From positions 744,001 through 808,000 of the forward strand of contig NZ_LT598653.1 of assembly GCF_900078365.1 (NCBI RefSeq): DNA of 64,000 nucleotides. Reading direction: 5' to 3'. The translations under genes were made by a program, and so were the position numbers. This DNA is from an uncultured Sphingopyxis sp. Lineage in GTDB: Bacteria; Pseudomonadota; Alphaproteobacteria; Sphingomonadales; Sphingomonadaceae. Shown here one piece after another: positions 51,016-59,229 of the stretch. Below the pieces are notes generated by a model. The model was not told the origin of the DNA and made no database searches. It saw only the letters and a program-made list of their open reading frames with translations. Numbering within the stretch: position 1 is the first letter of the stretch; each line of letters begins with the position of its first letter.

Positions 51016-51585
51016 ATGTGGCTACTTGTATTTGCCCTGCTCGCGGCCGCGCCCGCTTCCGCGCAATCGGTCGAGCGCTGGCGCCCGCATATCGAGGAGG
51101 CGTCGGCGCGCTTCGGCATTCCGGCCGAATGGATCCAGCGCGTCATGCTGGCCGAAAGCGGCGGGCGCACGATGCTCCGCGGAAAGCCGATCGTCAGCCG
51201 CGCCGGGGCGATGGGGCTGATGCAGCTGATGCCGGGCACCTGGGCAGACATGCGGGCGCGGCTCGATCTCGGCTTCGATCCTCACGCGCCGCGCGACAAT
51301 ATATTGGCGGGTACGCTCTATCTGCGGCTGATGTACGACCGCTTCGGCTATCCCGGATTGTTCGGCGCCTATAATGCCGGGCCCGCGCGCTACGCCGCTT
51401 GGCTCGCCGGCCGCAGTTCGCTTCCGGGCGAGACGCGGTCTTACCTCTCCTCGACCGCAGGCCCAGGGGCGTTGGATCGAGCGGCTCGGCGTTCGACATT
51501 CAAGCCGGCGGTTGCAGCGGCGCGCGAGGTGGAAGGGGTGATGTCGCCGTCGGCCGCGCCGGCGATATTCTTCATCCGGCGCTAG
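51016..51585 (+). CDS. Lytic transglycosylase (SLT), conjugation-associated
   Basis: This 189-residue protein has a signal peptide (MWLLVFALLAAAPASAQS) and an SLT domain: the catalytic Glu in LAESGG (Glu47), SRAGAMGLMQLMPGTW, NILAGTLYLRLMYDRFG and GAYNAGPARYAAW. It cuts peptidoglycan to let a secretion or conjugation apparatus through. It starts 2 nt after the TraF stop; an in-frame GTG at 51001 is the alternative start. It is the last element-type gene before the restriction genes. Confidence 0.92.
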   Translation: MWLLVFALLAAAPASAQSVERWRPHIEEASARFGIPAEWIQRVMLAESGGRTMLRGKPIVSRAGAMGLMQLMPGTWADMRARLDLGFDPHAPRDNILAGTLYLRLMYDRFGYPGLFGAYNAGPARYAAWLAGRSSLPGETRSYLSSTAGPGALDRAARRSTFKPAVAAAREVEGVMSPSAAPAIFFIRR

Positions 51586-51681
51586 CGTTTATTTGCGATG
51601 GTTGCGAGATGATGTCGTTCCTGATATGTTCTTTTCGTCATTCCCGTTGCGGGGCGGAACGATCTGGCTAAGGTGCGCGCG

Positions 51682-53154
51682 ATGGTGGCAATCTCTCCGG
51701 AATATTCGCAGAAGCGCTCGGGCGCCTATTTTACGCCCGACGACGTTGCCGCGTCGCTCGTCGCCTGGGCGTGCCGTCGGCCGTCGGATCGTATGATCGA
51801 CCCCTCGTGCGGCGACGGCCGTTTCCTCGCGCTTCACCGCAACAGCGTCGGCATCGAGCAGAATCCCGTCTCGGCGCATGCTGCGATCGCGCGGGCGCCC
51901 GGCGCGCTGGTGCATGAAGGCGATTTCTTCACCTGGGCGACCGAGACCGGCGAGCGCTTCGAATGCGCCGCCGGCAACCCCCCTTTCATTCGCTACCAGA
52001 GTTTCAAGGGCGAAATGCGCCGCCGCGCGCTCGATCTCTGTCTCGACCTCGGCGCCCGCTTCAGCGGTCTGACCTCGTCCTGGGCGCCCTTCCTCGTCGC
52101 AACCGCGGGACTGCTCAAGCCCGGCGGCCGCATGGCATTTGTCGTCCCCGCCGAAATCGGCCACGCCCCCTACGCGGCGCCGCTGCTCGAATATCTCCTT
52201 TCCTCCTTCGGGACCGTGCAAATCGTCGCGGTCCGCGAAAAGCTCTTTCCTTCGCTCTCGGAAGACTGCTGGCTGCTCTACGCCGAAGGCTTCGGCGGCA
52301 GCGCCGATACGATCGATATGACGATCGCCGACCGGTTCGTCCCGACGAAATCGCCGCCGCGTCCCACGCTGCGGATCGCGCTCGATGAGTGGCGAGACGT
52401 CTGGAACCGGCGCCTGCGTCCCTATCTGCTGCCGGCGTCGGTGCGCGGTCTCTATGCGGCGGCGCTCGACCGGCCCGGCACGCATCGGCTCTCGGATTTC
52501 GCGGCGGTCGGCATCGGTTATGTGAGCGGCGACAACAGCTTCTTCCATTTGCGCCCTTCCGAGGCGAAGCGGCTCCGCATCCCCGCCGCCTTTCTTCAGC
52601 CCTCACTGCGCAACGGCCGCGCGATGCCGAGCGATCGCATTACTGCGGCGACCGTCGCCGGCTGGCGCAGCAAGGACGATCCCGTCCTGCTGCTGCGGCT
52701 GACCCGCGACGCGGCGCTGCCGGCCCCGGTCCGCGATTATCTCGACAGCAGCGCGGGGCGCGAGGCGCGGCTCGGTTACAAGTGCCGCAACCGCGCGCCC
52801 TGGTATGTCGTCCCCGACGTCCAGGTTCCCGATTATGTGATGAGCTATATGTCGGGGCGAAGCGTCAACCTCGTCCGCAACGATGCCGGCGTCACCTGCA
52901 CCAACAGCGTCCATGCAATTCGCGTGCGCGATGCCGCGCTCGCCGCCAAGCTGATGCCGTCCTGGTCTTCGCCGTTCGTGCGGCTGAGCTGCGAACTCGA
53001 AGGCCATGCGCTCGGTGGCGGCATGCTCAAGCTCGAACCGCGCGAGGCCGGTCGCATCCTCTTTCCTGCGCCGGGCACGGCGCCCAGAAGCGAGACCGAG
53101 GAACTCGAAGCCGCGATCGGCTCGATGCAACGCTGGCGCCACTACGCCGACTGA
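51682..53154 (+). CDS. N6-adenine DNA methyltransferase (M.Eco57I-like gamma class)
   Basis: This 490-residue class I MTase has a SAM motif I region DPSCGDGRFL (about 40-49) preceded by the YFTPDDVAASLV motif X segment, and catalytic motif IV NPPF (99-102). The C-terminal half (about 230-490) would hold the target-recognition region. The NPPF motif indicates N6-adenine methylation. A probable nuclease gene follows on the same strand after 98 bp, so the pair looks like a type II restriction-modification system. I chose ATG 51682 over GTG 51673. Confidence 0.9.
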   Translation: MVAISPEYSQKRSGAYFTPDDVAASLVAWACRRPSDRMIDPSCGDGRFLALHRNSVGIEQNPVSAHAAIARAPGALVHEGDFFTWATETGERFECAAGNPPFIRYQSFKGEMRRRALDLCLDLGARFSGLTSSWAPFLVATAGLLKPGGRMAFVVPAEIGHAPYAAPLLEYLLSSFGTVQIVAVREKLFPSLSEDCWLLYAEGFGGSADTIDMTIADRFVPTKSPPRPTLRIALDEWRDVWNRRLRPYLLPASVRGLYAAALDRPGTHRLSDFAAVGIGYVSGDNSFFHLRPSEAKRLRIPAAFLQPSLRNGRAMPSDRITAATVAGWRSKDDPVLLLRLTRDAALPAPVRDYLDSSAGREARLGYKCRNRAPWYVVPDVQVPDYVMSYMSGRSVNLVRNDAGVTCTNSVHAIRVRDAALAAKLMPSWSSPFVRLSCELEGHALGGGMLKLEPREAGRILFPAPGTAPRSETEELEAAIGSMQRWRHYAD

Positions 53155-53252
53155 CGTCGGAGTATTTGTGTCGGTGGAGCTTCCTCTTGCGTGCGCCGCC
53201 CTTTTCCTGCTGATGGCGAATCCTGTCCTTTTCGCTGGAGCGAGAACCGAAT

Positions 53253-54275
53253 TTGGCTGCCGAACCATCCTCCAAGGCCCGCGCCTGGATCCTCTTCGAT
53301 CATATCGTCGCCGAGGCGGCGCCGGACGGCGCGCACAGCAACCCTTGGGTAAAGGGGCCGGACGGCGAGCTGCGGTTCGAGCCCGACTATGCAACGCTCG
53401 AGCGTCTGCTCGGCGTGCCGCTGCACCTGAAGGCCGGAACCCAGTCGGGCGTTCCCGCACTCGCGCTCGACGTGTGGCTGAGCTATGAGCTCCGCCGCGC
53501 CGGCTTCCTGTCCGACCAGGTCTGGCCACGCCCCTCCAATCCGCGCATCCTGCCCGCAGCCGCCTCCAATCTGGTCAAGTCGCTGCCGGGCCCGCTGCGG
53601 GCCCAGGTCATGGATCGCTTGACGAAAGCGACCTCGATCCCGGGGGTGACCGCATCGTCGGCGGCGATCCTCGGCAAAAATTATCTAAAGCAGGTCGATG
53701 TCATCATGACCGACTGGGCGACCGGCCCCGAACTCCTCATTTCGACCAAGCGCATGGATTCCTCCTACGGCAAGAATGCCCCCAACCGGATCGAGGAATC
53801 CTATGGCGATGCGAAGAACCTTCGCCTTCGCCATCCGCTAGCGGCGCTCGGCTTCCTCTTCGGCCTGCGGTCGGACATCCTCCAGAAGGAGCCGCGCACC
53901 GCCGACTGGCTGTTCGACCTGCTCGCCAAGCTCGGCGAGGAAGACGATGCCTATCATGCGACCTGCCTCATCCTCATGGACTATGCCGACGAGGCGGCGC
54001 TGCCCGAGGGCGCGGCCGAGCCGCCCGACGGAATATTGGAGCCGGGGCCTGAACCCGAACCGGAAGACGATACGGGTGCATCCGAGCTTCCCGAATCGAC
54101 CGTGGAAGGCATCGTCGCCAACCTTCCGGCCGTCTCGATCCTCACCGATCACACGCCGGGAAACCTATGTCCCGGCCGTTTCCTGACCGCGATGGTGATG
54201 CGCGTTCTCAACGCGACGCCGGTCAATATGCACGAGGAAGCGCGGCGGCGGCGCGCCGCCGCCCGCACGGCCTGA
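53253..54275 (+). CDS. Probable type II restriction endonuclease partner (PD-(D/E)XK-like)
   Basis: This 340-residue protein starts with TTG at 53253 (GGAG upstream; no ATG is available because of a stop at 53211). No family is recognised with certainty. The centre (about 145-210) reads YLKQVDVIM...ELLISTKRM, resembling the D-Xn-(D/E/S)-X-K core of restriction nucleases, followed by SSYGKNAPNRIEESYGDAKNL, which is reminiscent of restriction enzymes. A Pro/Glu-rich acidic linker lies at about 255-285. The position immediately after an adenine MTase strongly supports a cognate endonuclease; the catalytic assignment needs alignment. Confidence 0.65.
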   Translation: MAAEPSSKARAWILFDHIVAEAAPDGAHSNPWVKGPDGELRFEPDYATLERLLGVPLHLKAGTQSGVPALALDVWLSYELRRAGFLSDQVWPRPSNPRILPAAASNLVKSLPGPLRAQVMDRLTKATSIPGVTASSAAILGKNYLKQVDVIMTDWATGPELLISTKRMDSSYGKNAPNRIEESYGDAKNLRLRHPLAALGFLFGLRSDILQKEPRTADWLFDLLAKLGEEDDAYHATCLILMDYADEAALPEGAAEPPDGILEPGPEPEPEDDTGASELPESTVEGIVANLPAVSILTDHTPGNLCPGRFLTAMVMRVLNATPVNMHEEARRRRAAARTA

Positions 54276-54348
54276 CCGGCGGCGTGTCGCAGCGGCTCTG
54301 CGCTTGTTGGTGAACGATGTGGAGTAGCCGGCGGGGACTGGCTTTTCG

Positions 54349-55257
54349 TTATCCCAGATAGCGGTTCTCGCGGTGCCAATCGAGCGCGTCGCGGGCCGGC
54401 GGAGCGAACGACGGGAGCGGCGCGCGCAGGCGCGTGCCGTGCAAATCATAATAATGTTTGCCATTGTCGAAATCCGCCTTGAGGCGGTGGCTGACCTCGA
54501 AACAATGATCGTCCGATACCGTCACATAGCCGAGATCGAACAGGCGGTGGATGTCGGTTCTGAGCAGCAAGCCATTCTCGGGCGCATGCTCGCCGCCATC
54601 GGAATAGGCGCGGATATGCGCGGCATCGAGGATCGGCAGCGTTCGTTCGCCCGAAACGGCGCACCGGCGCTCATAGCCGTCGGTTACCTCCAGCCGGAAC
54701 GCCCCCTGCCCGAGACGCGGCTTGACGAGGCGCGGCGCCCCGAACCGCTCGGCGCCGACCGGATTGTCGGCGGCCTGCGAGAGCCGTTCGCCCAGCGCAT
54801 CCCAGAGCGCGCGGCCCTCCGCGTCTCGGGTCGAGAAGCGCTTGCCGGTCACGATATTCTTCGAAAAGCTGGATGGAACCGGAATCCAGCTCTCGCGCGG
54901 CAGAAAGAAAGGCTGGGTCAAGACCCGGCAACCGATGACCGGATCGTGCCGCGCATCGAGCAAGCTCTTGTCGCGGCGATAATGGGCGATGCGCGTCCGC
55001 ATCTCGGCGAGCGATGCGACGCCGTTCTTCGGGCCGAAGGCGTCCCAGGCGATCGAGAGCGCGATGTTCGAGGCATGGCTGAACACGCCGCCGCCCACGA
55101 TATAATCGTTCGGGCTGTGAAGCTTGAAGAGCAAAAGCTCGCCCGGTGAAAGCGCGCGAAAGGTCGTGCGACTGCTCGGCTGCCAGAAATTTACTTCGTC
55201 GGGGTGCGCCGACGAAAGAAGATCGAACCAGCTCCGGTCGGTTATCGCGACGAACAT
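54349..55257 (-). CDS. HNH endonuclease with N-terminal PUA/EVE-like domain
   Basis: This 302-residue protein (ATG 55257; ATG 55266 possible) has a C-terminal HNH nuclease: CAVSGERTLPILDAAHIRAYSDGGEHAPENGLLLRTDIHRLFDLGYVTV with H-I-R, N and H residues in order (about 200-248). The N-terminal part (about 1-100) has ALSPGELLLFKLHSPNDYIVGGGVF, a pattern like PUA/EVE/YTH-type domains that read modified bases. This layout fits a modification-dependent (type IV) restriction enzyme. It is convergent with the R-M nuclease gene. The HNH call is firm; the reader-domain call is inference. Confidence 0.85.
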   Translation of the reverse strand: MFVAITDRSWFDLLSSAHPDEVNFWQPSSRTTFRALSPGELLLFKLHSPNDYIVGGGVFSHASNIALSIAWDAFGPKNGVASLAEMRTRIAHYRRDKSLLDARHDPVIGCRVLTQPFFLPRESWIPVPSSFSKNIVTGKRFSTRDAEGRALWDALGERLSQAADNPVGAERFGAPRLVKPRLGQGAFRLEVTDGYERRCAVSGERTLPILDAAHIRAYSDGGEHAPENGLLLRTDIHRLFDLGYVTVSDDHCFEVSHRLKADFDNGKHYYDLHGTRLRAPLPSFAPPARDALDWHRENRYLG

Positions 55258-55359
55258 CGTGATCATGGGCGAAGCTTACGACGCTCCGGGCAATGAGCAA
55301 GAGGATCGGGCAGGTTCGCCGTCACAGGCGGGTCCTTTGTCGAAGGGCGCCGGCGCGGC

Positions 55360-56028
55360 TCAGCGGCCACGATAGGGTTCGCACGCAATTCCGTCGCCAT
55401 CACCGTCCATCTCGGGCCGATAGCCAGGCTGCCCGCGATAGAGCGGCGCGGCGCCCGCCGCGCGCGCCTCACGGCAATTCCCGAAATAGACCGCCGACGG
55501 TCGCGGGCCGCTCGGTAGCGGTCTCGCGCTTGGCAAGGCCGGGGTCCGCCTCGGCCGCGACGGGTGCGCTGCCCGGTAGTCGGCAGGGAGCTGAAATGTG
55601 CCGCCCCAGATGCCGACCCGGCGTTCGCGGGCACGCGCTTCATTTGCGACGTAAGATGCCGAAAAATGCGGGAGTGCGACCGCAAGGCCGGCGTCGACCA
55701 TCGCTGCCGACAAATCGATCTGGCCTATCCGACATGTTGCGACGATCCGGCCATAATCATCGGTGTCCCGCTGTTCGCAGCGCACCGACTGGCCCGCGAC
55801 GAGGGTGGCAAGCCTCGCGGCCGCGTCCCGGCCGCAGGCCCAGCCGGTGCCTTCCAGCGAGCAGCTCTGGTTGAGCTCGGGCGCATCGATGCCGTGCAGG
55901 CGGATGACGATGCCCGTCATATTGAGCGTGTCGCCATCGGTGGCGCGCGCGGGGCCGCTTATCTCCTGAGCGAGTGCCGTCGTCGGCGTCGCGCCCAGCA
56001 TCAGCGCGGCGAGGATGATATGTCGCAT
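55360..56028 (-). CDS. Secreted thermonuclease-like protein with excalibur domain
   Basis: This 222-residue protein has a signal peptide (cleavage near ALAQEI, about residue 20) and an SNase-type beta barrel (about 25-140): ARATDGDTLNMTGIVIRLHGIDAPELNQ with the DGDT and GIDAPE nuclease motifs, then DDYGRIVATCRIG. A Pro/Arg linker leads to a C-terminal excalibur calcium-binding motif (MDGDGDGIACE). Such proteins are common in sphingomonads and degrade extracellular or periplasmic nucleic acid. It could be unrelated to the defence genes around it. Confidence 0.9.
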   Translation of the reverse strand: MRHIILAALMLGATPTTALAQEISGPARATDGDTLNMTGIVIRLHGIDAPELNQSCSLEGTGWACGRDAAARLATLVAGQSVRCEQRDTDDYGRIVATCRIGQIDLSAAMVDAGLAVALPHFSASYVANEARARERRVGIWGGTFQLPADYRAAHPSRPRRTPALPSARPLPSGPRPSAVYFGNCREARAAGAAPLYRGQPGYRPEMDGDGDGIACEPYRGR

Positions 56029-56370
56029 GGTGGCTCTCCGCTGGGCTGCCCGCTGCCCATCCCGTTTGCATCATGGCCGCTTAATAAATTCCGTACCTCG
56101 CCGCACTATGGAAGAACGACGAGGCCGCCCGATGCTTGACAGTTGACTGCTTCCATTGGCTTATCGGCCGCGATCGATGCACGAGGGGGCAGGGGAATGG
56201 ACGCAGCGCCGCAGGGCCGGGTTTGCGGTTGGCGCGTCAAGCCGTGCCGATGCCGATCGCGGCATATTTTACATCTCGGCGCCTTTTTTCTCTCGTTCCG
56301 CTTCGCGCGTCCGGACTCGCCGCCGGGCGGATCTACCGGCGTCTGAAAATCGGAAGAATGGATATCCTGA
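56029..56370. other. Divergent intergenic region before mcrBC
   Basis: No gene is supported in these 342 bp. A TTGACA lies at 56134-56139 with a TTATCG 19 bp downstream, a weak promoter candidate for mcrB. A GC-rich region follows up to the mcrB ATG. Short open frames here have no family features. Confidence 0.4.
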
Positions 56371-59229
56371 ATGGATGAAAAGGCGTTCGAGAATTATCTG
56401 AACTGGAAAGGGGCGACGGCGAAGGCGGCGCAGGAGACGCGGATCCGCGCCGTCCGCAAGATCGAGGACAATCTCGCTGCGCTCGGCTTTCCCCATGCCG
56501 ACCTCGATGCGGCCTTTGCTGCCGACGGCTTCGCGGAGCTCCGCGCGCGGCTCCGCGCGATCCGCGCCGACGCGCTGGCGGGCGGCGAGGATTTTCGTAT
56601 CCTGATGCCGCAGTCCGAAAAGCCCGACAACCGCCTCGCCAATTTCAGCAACTGGCTTGCCGATTACGGCCGCGCGCTCGTCTGGCGCGACGGCGAGGAT
56701 GTGCCGGCGCGCTTCGCCGAGGGGATGGAGAAGCTGCGCTTCGAATTTCTCGCCCGCATGCCCGACTTCGAACGCTTCTCCGACGAGGAAGGCCGCTTCT
56801 ACGAGCAGGAGACGAGCTACAAGCGCGAGGCGCGGGGCGATTTTCTGATGGGTTCGGCCGATCCCGATGCCTCGGCCGAGGAGCGCGGGCGCGCCGTCTA
56901 CAAGTCGCTGCTGATGACAACGCGCCAGGGCCTGCCGCTCGGCTGGCGTACCCAGAGCGCCGTCGGCCAGGCGAGCGCCGACATCCAGCGCCGCTTCTAT
57001 GAAACGGTCGCGCGCCTGTCCGAGATCGGCGGCGAAGCGCTCGCCGAACTCGAAAGCTGCGCGCGCGAGCTCGAAGCGCTGCACGATATGGGCCTCGACA
57101 CGCTGAAACGCGGGGAGATACTCAACATCGCCCTGTCGGTCTTCGGCACCCGCAACCCGCACGATGCCTGCTGGTTCAAGGCGCGCACCTTCGATCGCCT
57201 CGGCAAGCTTCTGCTCGGCCGCCGCCTGTTTACCGCGCCGCGCTTCGAGCTCGCCGACTTCGAGGAATATCAGGCGCTCGTCAGCCGAATGCGCGAGGAA
57301 CTTGAGGAATGGGGCTGGAGTCCCGAATCGTTGATGGACGTTCAGGGCTTCATCTGGGTCGCGATGTCGGAGGATGAAGATATGTCGAAGGATGGCCTGA
57401 CGCGCGAGGCGGTCGAGGCCGCCATGACCGAATGCGAAGCGATCGGCGTTGCTGCCTTCCTCGCCAAATATGGCTTCGGCAGGCCGCGCGATTACTGGAC
57501 GCGCCGCGCGGGCGGCACAATGCTCTGTCCGGCCAAGGCGACGGTCGGCGCCGCGCACGGCTTCATGCCCGGCGGACAAGCGAAGAGCGCCCGCGAATTT
57601 TACGGCGGTTACGGCGAGCAGGCCGCCAACAGCATTTTGGAACGGCTCGGGTTCGAGATCGTCGGGAAGGACGCGGAAATGATAACGGCCCAGAGCGGGG
57701 AGGGAGGCGCCGGGCCCCGGCCGACCAATCTCATCCTCTACGGCCCGCCCGGAACCGGCAAGACCTTCGCGACCGCCGCCGAAGCCGTGGGGCTCTGCGG
57801 CGAGCCGGTACCCGCCGGGCGCGAAGACCTCATGGCGAGCTATCGGCGGCTGCGCGAGGCAAGGCGCATCGAGTTCGTCACTTTCCACCAGTCGATGAGC
57901 TATGAGGATTTCGTCGAAGGCAAGCAGCCGGTCACCGGAGCGGACGGAGAAGAGGGCGGCGCCGGCTTTCGCCTCGAAACCTTCCCCGGCATCTTCCGCC
58001 GCATCGCGCGCCGCGCCGAAACCAGCCTCGGGCCTTCCGAAGGACCCGATGCAATCCGCGTCGGCGACCGTCAGGTCTTCAAGACCTCGATCGGCGAAGC
58101 CGCCGATCCCGAAGACGCCTATCTCTTCGAGGAGGCGATCGCCGAAGGTCATACGCTCCTCGGCTTCGGCGACATCGACTGGAGCGATGACAAATATGCC
58201 GCGCGCGATGCGATCATCGCCGCGCAGCGCGAGCACGGCGACAGCGAGGAAGAGCTTTCCTCGCTGTCGGGCCGCGTCCAGATGCCCTTCATCTTCCGCA
58301 ACTGGGTTCGCAAGGGCGACCTCGTCATCGTCTCGAAGGGCAACAGCCTCTTTCGCGCGATCGGCGTGGTCGAGGGCGACTATGAATATCGCCCGCGCCC
58401 CGAGGGCCGCTATGCCCACCGCCGCAAGGTAAAATGGCTCTGGGTCGACCGCGAAGGCGTACCCGTCAGCGAAATCTACCAGCGCAAGTTCAGCATGCGC
58501 ACCATCTATCTGCTCACCAAGGCGGAACTCGATATTCCCGCGCTCGAACGCTATCTCAACAGCCAGCAGCCCGCCGCATCGGCGGCCGCACCCGATCAGT
58601 TCGTGCTCATCATCGACGAGATCAACCGCGCCAATATCTCGAAAGTGTTTGGCGAACTCATCACGCTTCTCGAACCCGATAAAAGGCTCGGCCAGCCGAA
58701 CGAGCTCAAGCTGCGCTTGCCTTACTCCGGCGACGAGTTCGGCGTGCCCTCCAACCTTCATATCGTCGGCACGATGAACACGGCCGACCGCTCGATCGCC
58801 TTGCTCGACACGGCGCTGCGCCGCCGGTTCGAGTTTCGGGAGATGATGCCCGAGCCCGGGCTTCTTTCCGAGGCGGCGCTGGCGAGCGGCGTCGACCTGC
58901 CGCGCGTGCTGCGCATACTCAATGAGCGGATCGAATATCTCTTCGATCGCGAGCATCAGATCGGCCATGCCTATTTCATCGGCTGCCGATCGCGCGCTGA
59001 CCTCGACGAATGCATGCGCGGGCGCATCATCCCGTTGCTCGCCGAATATTTTTACGAGGATTGGGCGAAGGTCGCTGCGATCCTCGGCGACACCGATGGG
59101 ACCCGCTTCCTCGCCCGGCAGGAGCTTACGCCGCCTGCCGGCCTCGATATCGATGCCGACATGCCTGCGCGGTGGCGCTGGTCGGTCCGCGACGCCTTCG
59201 CCGCCGACGCTTATTCCGGCCTCGCGTGA
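56371..59229 (+). CDS. mcrB: McrB-type AAA+ GTPase with EVE-like insertion and long N-terminal domain
   Basis: In this 952-residue protein, the N-terminal about 430 residues are a charged helical region not recognised as a standard McrB DNA-binding domain. The AAA+ core has Walker A GPPGTGKT (458-465), Walker B LIIDEINRAN (Asp749, Glu750) and the McrB signature MNTADRS (from 802) followed by LDTALRRRFEF. Walker A and B are about 290 residues apart, far more than usual, because an extra module lies between. Its core around residues 633-690 (MPFIFRNWVRKGDLVIVSKG, RAIGVVEGDYEYR) resembles an EVE/PUA modified-base reader. It overlaps mcrC by 4 nt. It is a modification-dependent restriction motor. 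Confidence 0.92.
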   Translation: MDEKAFENYLNWKGATAKAAQETRIRAVRKIEDNLAALGFPHADLDAAFAADGFAELRARLRAIRADALAGGEDFRILMPQSEKPDNRLANFSNWLADYGRALVWRDGEDVPARFAEGMEKLRFEFLARMPDFERFSDEEGRFYEQETSYKREARGDFLMGSADPDASAEERGRAVYKSLLMTTRQGLPLGWRTQSAVGQASADIQRRFYETVARLSEIGGEALAELESCARELEALHDMGLDTLKRGEILNIALSVFGTRNPHDACWFKARTFDRLGKLLLGRRLFTAPRFELADFEEYQALVSRMREELEEWGWSPESLMDVQGFIWVAMSEDEDMSKDGLTREAVEAAMTECEAIGVAAFLAKYGFGRPRDYWTRRAGGTMLCPAKATVGAAHGFMPGGQAKSAREFYGGYGEQAANSILERLGFEIVGKDAEMITAQSGEGGAGPRPTNLILYGPPGTGKTFATAAEAVGLCGEPVPAGREDLMASYRRLREARRIEFVTFHQSMSYEDFVEGKQPVTGADGEEGGAGFRLETFPGIFRRIARRAETSLGPSEGPDAIRVGDRQVFKTSIGEAADPEDAYLFEEAIAEGHTLLGFGDIDWSDDKYAARDAIIAAQREHGDSEEELSSLSGRVQMPFIFRNWVRKGDLVIVSKGNSLFRAIGVVEGDYEYRPRPEGRYAHRRKVKWLWVDREGVPVSEIYQRKFSMRTIYLLTKAELDIPALERYLNSQQPAASAAAPDQFVLIIDEINRANISKVFGELITLLEPDKRLGQPNELKLRLPYSGDEFGVPSNLHIVGTMNTADRSIALLDTALRRRFEFREMMPEPGLLSEAALASGVDLPRVLRILNERIEYLFDREHQIGHAYFIGCRSRADLDECMRGRIIPLLAEYFYEDWAKVAAILGDTDGTRFLARQELTPPAGLDIDADMPARWRWSVRDAFAADAYSGLA

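Noticed and set aside
56269..58968. 899-codon open frame on the minus strand opposite mcrB
   Set aside because: It has no recognisable domain and consists of Ala/Arg/Gly-rich peptide antisense to a clear McrB gene; in this GC range antisense frames stay open by codon bias.
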